Shown: one piece after another, positions 25,320 to 34,590 of the stretch
Position numbering within the stretch: position 1 is the first letter of the stretch
How the letters are laid out: every line of letters starts with the position of its first letter
DNA from: Pedobacter cryoconitis
GTDB lineage: Bacteria > Bacteroidota > Bacteroidia > Sphingobacteriales > Sphingobacteriaceae
Direction: 5' to 3'
Length of the DNA stretch: 64,000 nt
Assembly: GCF_014200595.1 (NCBI RefSeq)
Contig: NZ_JACHCG010000001.1
Location: 1,550,001 to 1,614,000 of the forward strand
Notes under the pieces: model-generated
What the model was told of the DNA's origin: nothing
Seen by the model: the letters and a program-made list of their open reading frames with translations, nothing else
Database searches by the model: none
Position numbers and translations under genes: made by a program

Positions 25320-26741
25320 ATGAAACTTACAAATTTTAAGGTAGTGGTTATGTTGCTGTTCCTCACGCCTTTAATGACCCTGGCGCAAAGTGGCGGACAA
25401 AGAAAAAGTGATCTGGTAGTCGTACTGATCAAAAAATATATTACTGAAAAACGCGTGGATCAGATTTATGCGCTGGGCAGTAAAAGCTATAAATCTTCTA
25501 TCAGCCAGGAAAAATTGGCTGATTTTTTTGAGAAAAACATCTATATTCTGGGGAAAATTAAGGAATCTTCTTTGATCAGCCCCAAGAAAAACCTGAATAG
25601 ATACAAGTTGGAGTTCGAAGCTGAAAATATAGAACTTTCTTTCTCACTTGATCAGAATAACAAACTAACTGAACTTTCTTTTTCAGATTTTGTGCCTGTC
25701 ATTACTAAAAAGATCACACTGGTTCCTTCTTCCAATCCCTTGAAATCAAAACTGGACAAAGAAATTAATACGCTGGCAAGGAGTTATATTCAAAATTCAA
25801 ATACTGTAGGTTTGAGCATTGGTATTTTAAAAGATGGAAAGACCTATACTTATGGGTATGGCAGTACACAAAAGAAGAATGGGGTGCTTCCTGATGCGAA
25901 TACAATTTTTGAAATAGGTTCCATTAGCAAAACATTTACTGCTCAGCTGCTCGCCTGGTATGTGAGTGCAGGAAAGATCAGTTTAACGGATCCAATTACG
26001 AAATATCTGCCGGATTCAGTAGCTGCGAACCCTGAGCTTCAGCAAATAAAGGTTGTAAATTTAAGTAACCATACTTCGGGATTAGTTCGCTTGCCGGAAA
26101 ATCTTATGAACAAAAACTCTGATGCTGCAAATCCTTATAAAAGCTATACTAAGGAATTATTATTCAGTTACTTAAAGTCTTGTAAGCTGGCCTCCGTTCC
26201 GGGAGAGGTTTATAGTTATTCCAATACGGGCACGGGGCTTCTGGGCGTGATTTTAGAACGGATCAGTGGTAAAACCTATGAAGAGCTGGTGAAAGAAATC
26301 ATAACTGATCCTTTAAAAATGAACAGTACATTTCAGCACCTGACTCCTGAATTGGCAAAACGCTTTGCGAAAGTATATAACTTGGAGGCGAAGGAAGTTA
26401 AAGCATGGGATCTCGATGCCCTTGTTGGTGCCGGTGGTCTTCGTTCCACTGTTAATGATATGCTGATTTATGCGGATAACAATATTGAAAGTAAAAATCC
26501 TGATTTAGCAAAAGCATTTGAACTTACCCATCAGGTTACTTTTTCGAAAGACCCTATGGTTGGTTTGGGTTGGCACATCATGAAGCCAACAACGGATACT
26601 TATTATTGGCATAATGGTGGAACTGGCGGAAGCAGAAGTTTTATTATCATCAATATCAATAAAAAGACTGCTGTAGTTGTACTTTCTAATTCGCAAGCCG
26701 ATACTGATAATGTAGGCGTAGGAATTATAGAGAAATTATAG
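25320..26741 (+). CDS. Exported serine hydrolase, class C beta-lactamase-like
   Basis: A 473-residue protein with a signal peptide (VVVMLLFLTPLMTLAQ), an N-terminal alpha/beta domain (about 28-135) like those in proteins that remodel small peptides, and a beta-lactamase/transpeptidase-like domain (about 145-470). The catalytic motifs are complete: SISK (SxxK) in IGSISKTFTAQ, YSN in YSYSNTGTGLL and HNGG in HNGGTGGSRS. Such proteins include D-aminopeptidases, esterases and cell-wall enzymes; the sequence does not decide which. It stands alone, with a terminator 10 bp after its stop that it shares with the convergent purA gene. Confidence 0.9.
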   Translation: MKLTNFKVVVMLLFLTPLMTLAQSGGQRKSDLVVVLIKKYITEKRVDQIYALGSKSYKSSISQEKLADFFEKNIYILGKIKESSLISPKKNLNRYKLEFEAENIELSFSLDQNNKLTELSFSDFVPVITKKITLVPSSNPLKSKLDKEINTLARSYIQNSNTVGLSIGILKDGKTYTYGYGSTQKKNGVLPDANTIFEIGSISKTFTAQLLAWYVSAGKISLTDPITKYLPDSVAANPELQQIKVVNLSNHTSGLVRLPENLMNKNSDAANPYKSYTKELLFSYLKSCKLASVPGEVYSYSNTGTGLLGVILERISGKTYEELVKEIITDPLKMNSTFQHLTPELAKRFAKVYNLEAKEVKAWDLDALVGAGGLRSTVNDMLIYADNNIESKNPDLAKAFELTHQVTFSKDPMVGLGWHIMKPTTDTYYWHNGGTGGSRSFIIININKKTAVVVLSNSQADTDNVGVGIIEKL

Positions 26742-26750
26742 TGATTTAAA

Positions 26751-26776
26751 TAACCGGTGCGTTTGCTCACCGGTTA
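26751..26776. terminator. Hairpin between convergent serine hydrolase and purA genes
   Basis: TAACCGGTG (26751-26759) and CACCGGTTA (26768-26776) form a perfect nine-pair stem located between the two stop codons. T-tracts are weak on both sides, so termination strength is uncertain. Confidence 0.65.
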
Positions 26777-26787
26777 TTCATTAAATG

Positions 26788-28065
26788 TTAATTCAGAATT
26801 AGCGTTTGTTTTCTATCCGGGCCCACAGAAAGGTATTTTACAGGTATATCTAACTGCTCTTCTAAAAATGTGATATAAGTTTTTAGTTTTGCAGGTATCT
26901 GATTTATCGAGTTTATACCAGTTATATCCTCTTTCCAACCTTCAATTTCCTGTAATACAGGTATAGGTTGAATAGAAATTATATCATAAGGCATGTAATC
27001 AATGACCTCACCATTGTAATTATAATGTGTACAGGCGTAAATCTGATCAAATCCACTGAGTACATCTGCTTTAGTCATAATCAATTGCGTGACCCCGTTA
27101 ATCATAATCGCATATTTTAATGCGGGTATGTCAATCCATCCGGTACGTCTGGATCTTCCGGTTATTGCACCAAACTCGTGACCTTTAAGACGTAATTCTT
27201 CTCCCGTTTCATTATCTAGTTCCGTAGGAAAGGGGCCGCCGCCTACACGTGTACAGTAAGCTTTGAAAATACCTATTACTTCGCCAATTTGGTTAGGCGC
27301 AATCCCCAGGCCTGTACAGGCGCCAGCAGTGGTCGTATTGGAAGAGGTTACAAATGGGTAAGAGCCAAAATCAATATCCAGCATAGTACCCTGTGCACCT
27401 TCAGCCAATACCTTTTTTCCTTGTTTTACATAGGTATTGACTACATGTTCTGAATCCACTAATGGAAATTGACAAATTAAATCCAGTGCTTCGAAAAATG
27501 CGTTTTCCTGTGCGCTGAAGTCAACAACTTCACCGTATAAGGATTGCAGTATAGCTTTGTGTTTGCTAACCAGTTTTTCGTAACGCTGCTTAAAATCTGG
27601 CAAAGTGAAATCACCAATACGTAAACCATTACGGCCGGTTTTATCCATATATGCAGGGCCAATTCCTTTTTGTGTAGAACCAATTTTGCCGTCGCCCATT
27701 CTTTTTTCAGAAGCGGCATCCAGCAGCCGGTGCGTAGGTAAGATCAAATGTGCTTTTTTTGCAATCATCAGCTTCTTATTCCCAAGTAAATCATGCCCGG
27801 CTTCTTTTAAATTGTCCAGTTCTCTTTTTAAAGCAATTGGATCGATAACCACACCATTTCCAATCAGGTTCATCGTGTTTTCAAAGAATATGCCCGATGG
27901 TATTGTATTCAGTACAAACTTTTTACCTTCAAATTCTAAAGTATGACCTGCATTCGGGCCTCCCTGAAAACGGGCAATCAGATCATAGTCCGGACTTAAA
28001 ACATCCACAATTTTTCCTTTACCTTCGTCGCCCCATTGGAGGCCTAATAAAACATCAACAGCCAT
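26788..28065 (-). CDS. purA: Adenylosuccinate synthetase
   Basis: A 425-residue protein of the normal length. The GTP loop GLQWGDEGKGKIVD begins near residue 8 and contains the catalytic Asp; GGPNAGHTLEF follows; QKGIGPAYMDKTGRNGLR and the C-terminal TGRSRRTGWIDIPAL are diagnostic. It joins IMP and aspartate using GTP, the first step from IMP to AMP. It lies directly downstream of a Crp/Fnr gene on the same strand, and its promoter carries a near-palindrome that also occurs ahead of that regulator, which suggests control by the neighbour. The ATG is clear and no other purine genes are nearby. Confidence 0.98.
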   Translation of the reverse strand: MAVDVLLGLQWGDEGKGKIVDVLSPDYDLIARFQGGPNAGHTLEFEGKKFVLNTIPSGIFFENTMNLIGNGVVIDPIALKRELDNLKEAGHDLLGNKKLMIAKKAHLILPTHRLLDAASEKRMGDGKIGSTQKGIGPAYMDKTGRNGLRIGDFTLPDFKQRYEKLVSKHKAILQSLYGEVVDFSAQENAFFEALDLICQFPLVDSEHVVNTYVKQGKKVLAEGAQGTMLDIDFGSYPFVTSSNTTTAGACTGLGIAPNQIGEVIGIFKAYCTRVGGGPFPTELDNETGEELRLKGHEFGAITGRSRRTGWIDIPALKYAIMINGVTQLIMTKADVLSGFDQIYACTHYNYNGEVIDYMPYDIISIQPIPVLQEIEGWKEDITGINSINQIPAKLKTYITFLEEQLDIPVKYLSVGPDRKQTLILN

Positions 28066-28089
28066 TATCTATTTATTTTTTTGTTGAAG

Positions 28090-28133
28090 CAAAGTTGAGG
28101 ATAACCTGGTAGCTGTCAATTGTCAAATGGCAA
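28090..28133 (-). promoter_or_regulatory. purA promoter with Crp/Fnr-type operator
   Basis: On the minus strand a -7 box CAACTTTG (28090-28097; one mismatch to TAnnTTTG) lies 24 bp before the purA ATG, with a TTG about 19 bp upstream of it. The near-palindrome TTGTCA-AA-TGGCAA (28120-28133) is centred 29.5 bp above the -7 box, where a class II activator would sit. The same 14 bases occur inverted at 28744-28757. Confidence 0.6.
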
Positions 28134-28146
28134 AAAAACAAATCAG

Positions 28147-28710
28147 TTATTTTTTTCTGATCCGGCTCAGTGAGGATGGCGTAATTCCAAGGTAGGAAGC
28201 CAGCATGGAAAGTGGGACGCGGTTAGCCAGGCCAGGATAATGGTCAAGAAAATGCAGATAACGGGTTTGCGCATCCTGAACCAGCATATTACTGCTTGCT
28301 CTCATTTTATTTTCCATCACATAAGAAGTGATTTTTGAAAATAGATCGCTCCAGCCGGTAATGGTATTGGAAAGTTCTTCAAAACCTACTTTGGAAAAGA
28401 CCAGCAGGGTAGAATCAGTTACTGCTTCAATATATTCTGCTGTAGGAATTTCATCCCGAAAGCTATTGATATCGGCTATAAAACGGTTTTCATAAACAAA
28501 ATAACGGGTATAACCTTCACCAGTTTTATCATAATAACAAACTCTGAATACCCCATCTGTGATGTATCCTATTTTATCTGCTATCTGACCAGCTTGTGAA
28601 AAGTATGCTCCTTTTTTTATTGTTTTTGGTTTTACTTTGGATTGAATCATTGCAATCTGCTCCTGACTGAGGTGCCCAAATTGAAGGAGGTAGTTAATTA
28701 ATTCTTCCAT
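28147..28710 (-). CDS. Crp/Fnr-family transcriptional regulator
   Basis: A 187-residue regulator with an N-terminal cyclic-nucleotide-binding-like beta roll (about 20-115; KGAYFSQAGQIADKIGYITDG) and a C-terminal winged helix (about 140-187; PLSMLASYLGITPSSLSRIRKK). No FNR-type cysteine cluster is present. The ATG at 28710 is preferred; the frame also opens at a TTG at 28716, inside the predicted -7 box. A 14-base near-palindrome lies ahead of this gene and, inverted, ahead of purA, so it probably controls itself and purA. The C-terminus is short, as in many Bacteroidota members. The signal sensed is unknown. Confidence 0.92.
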   Translation of the reverse strand: MEELINYLLQFGHLSQEQIAMIQSKVKPKTIKKGAYFSQAGQIADKIGYITDGVFRVCYYDKTGEGYTRYFVYENRFIADINSFRDEIPTAEYIEAVTDSTLLVFSKVGFEELSNTITGWSDLFSKITSYVMENKMRASSNMLVQDAQTRYLHFLDHYPGLANRVPLSMLASYLGITPSSLSRIRKK

Positions 28711-28713
28711 ATT

Positions 28714-28757
28714 CAAAGTTAATCAGTCCTGGTTAAACAAAAATTGCCATTTGACAA
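28714..28757 (-). promoter_or_regulatory. Promoter and operator of the Crp/Fnr gene at 28147-28710
   Basis: TAACTTTG (28714-28721, minus strand) matches TAnnTTTG exactly. The near-palindrome at 28744-28757 (TTGCCATTTGACAA on the plus strand) is centred 29.5 bp above it, the same spacing as at purA. The -7 box ends four bases before the ATG, so the mRNA would be leaderless or nearly so. Confidence 0.55.
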
Positions 28758-29264
28758 AAAATCGTGGAGAAAGGTGGAATTTGACGTAGTTTTATAAATT
28801 GTCACAAGTTTACGGATTTCCGTAAATAAAGTATTCTTTTTCTGCATACTTTTGATCAATTAACATGCTAATACGGTGCCTTTCTGTATAATTGCAATAG
28901 TCTGTTTAGTTAATATTACGAGGTAGTTGAATTATTGATTAATAAGGCTATGAATAATATTTAAATGAAAAATAATTCACAGCTGATTAAGGTTCTGTTC
29001 GGTAGGAACTGAACAGTGTTTGAAGCAGGTCTGAAAGGTGTCTGAACAAGAGATGTCTACTAGCCTTATAGTCAGTAGTTTACGTATAGCCTATTTCGGT
29101 CGTTTTTAGGGTGTAATTGGCTGTTTTTCAAGGCTGATTTTAATGGTTTTTTGATTTAGAATAAGGAGATATCAGCTAAATACTTGTGTTTCGTTATTGG
29201 TAAGAGAATTGTATATTCGTGATTTAGCTGAAAACTACAATCTGACAATTTATAAATAACCTGA
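28758..29264. other. Gene-free region ahead of the AraC gene
   Basis: About 500 bp of AT-rich sequence with no plausible gene. It holds a perfect dyad, TTTACGGA-TT-TCCGTAAA (28809-28826), and 20 bp further a perfect plus-strand -7 box, TACTTTTG (28847-28854). Further on are a small hairpin (CTGTTC and GAACAG near 28996-29014) and otherwise featureless sequence. If the box is used, the transcript carries a leader of about 400 bases before the AraC start or is a separate small RNA. Confidence 0.4.
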
Positions 29265-29267
29265 TTG

Positions 29268-30128
29268 ATGAAAATGCATGATATTCCTGTTCATAAACTT
29301 GAGCTGAGTACTGCGATAGGCGTAGAGCTGCAATACTTTGATAGGGATGATTTCTCAGATTCCAAAATGGAAACGATGGGCGCCCATCGGGATGATCATT
29401 ATTTGTTTTTTTTTATTGAGAAAGGACATGCCTCTATGGAAGTGGAATTTAAGGAAAGACAATGTAAAACGGGAACATTATACTATATCTTACCATCACA
29501 GGTACATCGACGGATAAATAATAAAGATGCTACGGGCTGGATCTTAGCTGTAGACCCCTCTTTGGTTCCACTTAATTATGTAGATATCTTTGATCATCTT
29601 TCCTATCTTCAGGAACCATATTTACTGAATCCGGTTCAATTAAAACAATGGAGCAGTGTGTTCAAATTACTTAATGCGAAATACAATAAGGATCAGGATG
29701 ATCCTTTTTACATACCGGTAGTCCATGCCATAGTTCAGTTGTTCCTGACTATGACTGCCAAATGTTTCAACGCTGGCCCGGGCATGAGTCTGAAATTATC
29801 CAGACCCGTTGAAATGTCCAAACAGTTTAAAAGATTGGTGATAGAAAATTTCCGGACAATCAAGAGCCCCTCTGCTTATGCAGATAAGTTAAACGTTTCT
29901 GAATCCTATCTGAACGAGGTTGTGAAAAAGGTGACCGGATTCCCGGTAACATTCTGGATAAACCAGGAAATTATACTGGAGGCAAAAAGACAGCTTTATT
30001 ATAGCCAACTGGATATCAAGGGAATCTCAACATTGCTGGGCTATGATGATCAATCCTATTTTTCCAGGTTCTTTAAGAAACTTACAGGAATGTCTGCTAT
30101 AGCTTTTCGTGCTAAATACCGCAAATAG
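29268..30128 (+). CDS. AraC-family transcriptional regulator
   Basis: A 286-residue regulator with an N-terminal cupin-like ligand domain (about 10-160; DDHYLFFFIEKGHASMEVEF) and a C-terminal AraC DNA-binding pair of helix-turn-helix motifs (about 185-285; YADKLNVSESYLNEVVKKVTG and LLGYDDQSYFSRFFKKLTG). The ATG at 29268 is taken as start (a TTG precedes it). It lies 77 bp ahead of a siderophore-interacting protein, an MFS exporter and an outer membrane receptor on the same strand and is probably their regulator, responding to iron or a siderophore; that is inference from context. Confidence 0.93.
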   Translation: MKMHDIPVHKLELSTAIGVELQYFDRDDFSDSKMETMGAHRDDHYLFFFIEKGHASMEVEFKERQCKTGTLYYILPSQVHRRINNKDATGWILAVDPSLVPLNYVDIFDHLSYLQEPYLLNPVQLKQWSSVFKLLNAKYNKDQDDPFYIPVVHAIVQLFLTMTAKCFNAGPGMSLKLSRPVEMSKQFKRLVIENFRTIKSPSAYADKLNVSESYLNEVVKKVTGFPVTFWINQEIILEAKRQLYYSQLDIKGISTLLGYDDQSYFSRFFKKLTGMSAIAFRAKYRK

Positions 30129-30205
30129 TGCTAAAGTTACTCGATTATTGCTATTTAAACGGCGCTTAAATCTGCGTCCCTTTGCTTGTACTAAAACAAT
30201 AGTAT

Positions 30206-30913
30206 ATGCAAAAAGAGTCTCTTCAACAAGCAAATGGCAATTCAATCGATGAGCGGTTATTGCTGCAAACAGGATATGTAGAAAAAGTAAATAGCGTAGG
30301 AAAGGGGGAAATCATAGAGATCAGTTTGTATCTCCCTCTGGTTAACATGCTGGACTGGACAGAGGTTCCTTATATAAAATTTTCTGTTGGCGGAGCGCTT
30401 TTCCGCAAGTATACACCAGCTGCATGGGATGCCAAAGCTCAGACCTGCACCTTGTTTATTGATGCTGCACATGATGGGCCTGGAACTACCTGGGCACGCA
30501 GGCTGCGGGAAAGGGATTTGGTTCAATATATAAAAGTTGGAAGCAGCCGCCAGTCACCTCATCCTACCGGCAGAATAGTTGGACTGGGAGATGTGACGAG
30601 TATAGGACAACTGCTTGCCTTATTTCAAATGACGAATCCAGGCACCCGTTTTTCTGGTGTATTATTAATTACTGACCGTGAGCAATCCGAATATTGTAAT
30701 AAAAATCTGTCTCCTTATCTGCACCCTGTTTTATGTGAGGATACAGATCAGATAACGCCTGTAATTTCCTGGATCAATGCGCAAAAATACTCAATTCCAG
30801 ACACGTGTTTTTATATCACGGGTAATGATTTTGTGGTTATTCAGTTGAGGAAATCATTGATTGCTATGGGATTTGCTACTGAGCAGATTAAAGTGAAAGG
30901 ATTCTGGTCATGA
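30206..30913 (+). CDS. Siderophore-interacting protein (ViuB-like FAD/NADPH reductase)
   Basis: A 235-residue flavoprotein of the siderophore-interacting family. The N-terminal FAD-binding barrel has YIKFSVGGALFRKYTPAAWD (the usual RxYT) and AHDGPGTTWARRLRERD; the C-terminal NAD(P)H-like domain has GRIVGLGDVTSIGQLLAL, ITDREQS and CFYITGN. Family members release iron by reducing ferric siderophores in the cytosol. The stop overlaps the MFS gene start by four bases, and the receptor gene follows, so the three genes form an operon for siderophore or related iron uptake. The C-terminus (VKGFWS) has the aromatic end often seen in the family. Confidence 0.88.
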   Translation: MQKESLQQANGNSIDERLLLQTGYVEKVNSVGKGEIIEISLYLPLVNMLDWTEVPYIKFSVGGALFRKYTPAAWDAKAQTCTLFIDAAHDGPGTTWARRLRERDLVQYIKVGSSRQSPHPTGRIVGLGDVTSIGQLLALFQMTNPGTRFSGVLLITDREQSEYCNKNLSPYLHPVLCEDTDQITPVISWINAQKYSIPDTCFYITGNDFVVIQLRKSLIAMGFATEQIKVKGFWS

Positions 30914-32157
30914 GCGACTCTTTTGCAGCCTTAAGGTACAGGGATTTCCGGGTTTATATCGGGACACGTTTGTTTTTTACTTTCGCCTATCAGATGCAAA
31001 CTGTAATTACAGGGTTTTATATCTATCACTTAACAGAAAGTGTTTTTTTACTTGGATTATTTGGGCTTTTTGAAGCCGTACCTGCGATCACAATTGCATT
31101 GTATGGTGGTTACATTGCTGATAAATCCGAAAAACGAAAGATGTTATTGTGGATTTATACGGCCGTATTATTATGTTCTTTGGTTTTGCTTTGTGTAACG
31201 ATGACTAGTGTACAGGTCTTTATATCCACTGCGGTATTGATAAAAATCATCTTTTTCCTTGTTTTCTGCAATGGAATAGCACGCGCATTTTTGGGGCCTG
31301 CTAATTTTACGATCTATACGGAAAGTCTGCCAAAAGAAGCTTATGCGAATGGAAACAGCTGGAATAGTACCATAAGGCAGGCAGGATCTATTCTTGGCCC
31401 GGCTGTGGGCGGCATAGTATATGGGTATTTTGGAATAACTGCTGCATTAGTGTTAATTGTCCTGTTTATTTTAATGGCGCTGATCACCGCCTGTTTTCTT
31501 AAAAAATATCCGCCTGTTTTTACACCCAAAGAAAATTTCTGGAAAAGTTTGGCCGGGGGTATACAGTTTGTTTTCAGGAATAAAATGATGCTGGGGGCAA
31601 TGAGCCTTGATTTGTTCGCTGTGTTTTTTGGGGGCTTTGTTGCACTCTTACCAGTTTTTGCGAACGATATTTTAAAAGTCGGCCCGCAAGGATTGGGATT
31701 GATGCGGGCTTCAACTTCCGCAGGTGCAATTTTAGTCATGCTGCTGATGACAAAATATTCTCCTATGCACAAGCCGTGGCGGAATTTACTTTTGGCTATC
31801 ACGGGTTTTGGTTTATCAATCATCTGTTTCGGAATCTCCAAAAATTTCTATTTGTCACTTTTCCTGCTTTTCGCCAGTGGAGGATTTGATAGTGTAAATA
31901 TGCTAATCAGGGGTACTATTATGCAGTTACTGACGCCAGATACCATGCGTGGCCGGGTATCCGCAGTGACGTCAATGTTTATAGACTCGTCCAACGAAAT
32001 TGGTGACTTTGAATCCGGAACGGTTGCAGGTTTAATTGGTACTGTACCGGCAGTAGTTGTTGGAGGGTGTATTACCTTAACAGTAGTTGGAATTACCTAC
32101 TGTAAAACGAAAAAATATATGTCATTCTCCATCGGAGATATCCATCCGGAAATTTAA
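30910..32157 (+). CDS. MFS transporter, EntS-like
   Basis: A 415-residue membrane protein with about twelve hydrophobic segments. The major facilitator loop between segments 2 and 3 is visible (GGYIADKSEKRKMLLW), and the C-terminal motif MRGRVSAVTSMFIDSSNEIGD is typical of the MFS_3/EntS group, which includes enterobactin exporters. It overlaps the siderophore-interacting gene by four bases and precedes a TonB-type receptor by six. It could export a siderophore or return the emptied one; no synthesis genes are in the window, so use of foreign siderophores is also possible. Confidence 0.9.
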   Translation: MSDSFAALRYRDFRVYIGTRLFFTFAYQMQTVITGFYIYHLTESVFLLGLFGLFEAVPAITIALYGGYIADKSEKRKMLLWIYTAVLLCSLVLLCVTMTSVQVFISTAVLIKIIFFLVFCNGIARAFLGPANFTIYTESLPKEAYANGNSWNSTIRQAGSILGPAVGGIVYGYFGITAALVLIVLFILMALITACFLKKYPPVFTPKENFWKSLAGGIQFVFRNKMMLGAMSLDLFAVFFGGFVALLPVFANDILKVGPQGLGLMRASTSAGAILVMLLMTKYSPMHKPWRNLLLAITGFGLSIICFGISKNFYLSLFLLFASGGFDSVNMLIRGTIMQLLTPDTMRGRVSAVTSMFIDSSNEIGDFESGTVAGLIGTVPAVVVGGCITLTVVGITYCKTKKYMSFSIGDIHPEI

Positions 32158-32163
32158 ATTATT

Positions 32164-34587
32164 ATGAAATTATTGAATAATATAATCGCAATAACATTAA
32201 TGTTTACTGCTATTTCGGGCTTAAGTTTAGCGCAAACGGCTAATGAAGGTCAACTCACTGGAACAGTAATTGATTCTTTAACGAATATGGGTGTTGACTT
32301 CGCTACAATCAGTTTATTTAAAGCAGGCGTTACCGAACCAATTGCTATGATCAGTACAGATCCAACGGGTAAATTTGAGTTTGTAGCTATTCCCCGGGGA
32401 GTGTATCGCCTTACTGTTGATTTTATTGGCTATCACAGAAAAATTATTACATCTGTCGTTATCGGGCCTGAAGTGTCTTTGGTTTCTCTCGGCAAGCTCA
32501 TGCTTGCACCCGCCGGTAACACTTTAAAGGAGGTAACTATACAAGCTAAAACCCAGGTTCTGGAAAACAGAGCTGATAAACTGATATACAATGCCGCTGC
32601 CGATGTTACCTCCCAAAGTGGTGTGGCTACTGATGTATTAAAAAAGGTGCCGATGGTCGCGGTGGACATTGACGGCAATGTGGAGTTACAGGGAAATGCC
32701 AATGTCAGATTTCTGATCAATGGAAAACCTGCTACCATATTTGGCTCGAATATATCGGATGTCTTACAATCTATGCCCGCCAGCCAGATCAAAAATATTG
32801 AAGTGATGACCAGTCCGGGAGCGAAATATGATGCTTCGGGCACAGCAGGAGTTATCAATATTGTCTTAAAGGATAATCAAATAAAAGGTGTAAACGGAAG
32901 CGTTAATTTATCTGGGGGAACCCGGTTTGAAAATGGTTCAGTAAACCTGAATGCCAGGAATAGAAATTTTGGTGTAAGTGCATTTTTCAGTGGAAATTAT
33001 CAATTAAACTCTAATATTGGGGTTCTGAGTAACCGGCTTTCCTTCAAGTCCGCTAAAGATACCTTAACCCGGTATATACAGAATCGCTTTAGTCCTTTTT
33101 CAAGGAACGGCTATCAATCAGGGGTTAGTGTGGATTGGAATATTACACCTAAAGATGTATTAACAGCTACGTTTGGACTGAACCAGGTGATTACACATGG
33201 AACTGGCAGGATTGTACAAAATCAACAAACTTATCTTTCTACAGGCAGGATATTATCTGATATCAATAGTGAGCGTACAGATGCCACGGATTTTGGTGAA
33301 AATACGCAGAACTGGAGTCTGGCTTATAAAAAAACCTTTCAAAAAGAGGGAAGGGAGTTGAATTTTCTCTACGTATCGAGCGCTGCTAAAAATACAAATT
33401 ATGATTCGCAGGTTACCAGTTATCAGAATGGCGCGTTTCCCAGCAGTGGTATCAATAGTGATAATCCTGGAAATGAGCATGAAACTGATATCTCAATTGA
33501 TTATATTGAACCATTAGCAAAGAATTTCAAGCTGGAGACGGGATTAAAAGCCATATTCGAAAATATCAATAACAGTGTGGTTACTGATAGCTTGTTGAAT
33601 GATGGGACATTTGTAAATAATCCGGGCCAGACCTATAGTTTTAATTTCAAAAGGAACATTTATGCCGGTTATATTTCAACTTCAATTTCCCTGTTTAACA
33701 ATTTTTTAAACGGAAAAGCCGGGATACGTTACGAAAGGACGGATACCAAGTCCGATCTGTCAAATGTTGCTATACCAGTGAACAATATATGGGCACCAAA
33801 TCTTTTAGTACAACATAAGCTGGATGAAACTCAAGCTGTCAGGTTTACTTATATCTACAGAATACAAAGGCCCGATTATGAGGATTTGAATCCCTTCCTG
33901 GAAATTATCGATCCACGCAATATCAATACTGGAACGCCTGAATTGAAGAATGAAACGGGACAGAAATTTGAAATAGGTTATAGTAAAACGTTTGCCAATA
34001 GCAGCAGTCTGTATATCGGTGCTCTTTATAACCGAAATAGTAATGATATTCAGCATTTTACTGCTTTTTTTTCTGTATATACTGCAAATGGAACTGACTA
34101 TAATAATGTGTCCCTTACAAAAACCGCAAATATTGGATCTCAAACTACATTAGGAATCAATATTTCGGGTTCAGCAGTAATCAATGAAAAGTTAAACCTG
34201 CGTGTTAACCTTCTTTTGCTTGAAAAAAACAACCTGGTTCCCGGATTACCTGCTGTGGGTGGGTTTTCTTATAACGCCAACCTGAATGTGACCTATAACC
34301 TGAATAAAGATATAATTGCGGAAGGCTTTGGTACAATTGACTCAAAAAGAACAGATTTTCAAAGTATCCGTCCAGGTTCGTATAATTATACGGTTGCTGT
34401 TAAAAAGCAATTATTTAATCATCGGGCCAGTATTGGCCTGATGACCACGAATCCATTTAATCATTATGTAAATCAATATTCCAGCGCATATGGTACTGGT
34501 TTTACACAAACTAATTTAAGACAACGAACTATGCGTTCATTTGGAATTACATTTAGCTATAAGTTTAATCAACAGGCTAAATCCTGA
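32164..34587 (+). CDS. Outer membrane beta-barrel receptor, TonB-dependent type
   Basis: An 807-residue protein with a signal peptide (LMFTAISGLSLAQ), a carboxypeptidase-regulatory-like domain (about 25-120; TGTVIDSLTNMGVDFATISL), a plug-like domain (about 130-230; IKNIEVMTSPGAKYDASGTAGVINIVLK) and a barrel ending in FSYKFNQQAKS. It fits the outer membrane beta-barrel family 3 more than classic SusC. As the last gene of the siderophore-like operon (six bases after the MFS stop) it is the likely outer membrane entry for the iron compound. The convergent DUF3667 gene ends four bases away, with no hairpin between. Confidence 0.9.
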   Translation: MKLLNNIIAITLMFTAISGLSLAQTANEGQLTGTVIDSLTNMGVDFATISLFKAGVTEPIAMISTDPTGKFEFVAIPRGVYRLTVDFIGYHRKIITSVVIGPEVSLVSLGKLMLAPAGNTLKEVTIQAKTQVLENRADKLIYNAAADVTSQSGVATDVLKKVPMVAVDIDGNVELQGNANVRFLINGKPATIFGSNISDVLQSMPASQIKNIEVMTSPGAKYDASGTAGVINIVLKDNQIKGVNGSVNLSGGTRFENGSVNLNARNRNFGVSAFFSGNYQLNSNIGVLSNRLSFKSAKDTLTRYIQNRFSPFSRNGYQSGVSVDWNITPKDVLTATFGLNQVITHGTGRIVQNQQTYLSTGRILSDINSERTDATDFGENTQNWSLAYKKTFQKEGRELNFLYVSSAAKNTNYDSQVTSYQNGAFPSSGINSDNPGNEHETDISIDYIEPLAKNFKLETGLKAIFENINNSVVTDSLLNDGTFVNNPGQTYSFNFKRNIYAGYISTSISLFNNFLNGKAGIRYERTDTKSDLSNVAIPVNNIWAPNLLVQHKLDETQAVRFTYIYRIQRPDYEDLNPFLEIIDPRNINTGTPELKNETGQKFEIGYSKTFANSSSLYIGALYNRNSNDIQHFTAFFSVYTANGTDYNNVSLTKTANIGSQTTLGINISGSAVINEKLNLRVNLLLLEKNNLVPGLPAVGGFSYNANLNVTYNLNKDIIAEGFGTIDSKRTDFQSIRPGSYNYTVAVKKQLFNHRASIGLMTTNPFNHYVNQYSSAYGTGFTQTNLRQRTMRSFGITFSYKFNQQAKS

Positions 34588-34590
34588 TAG

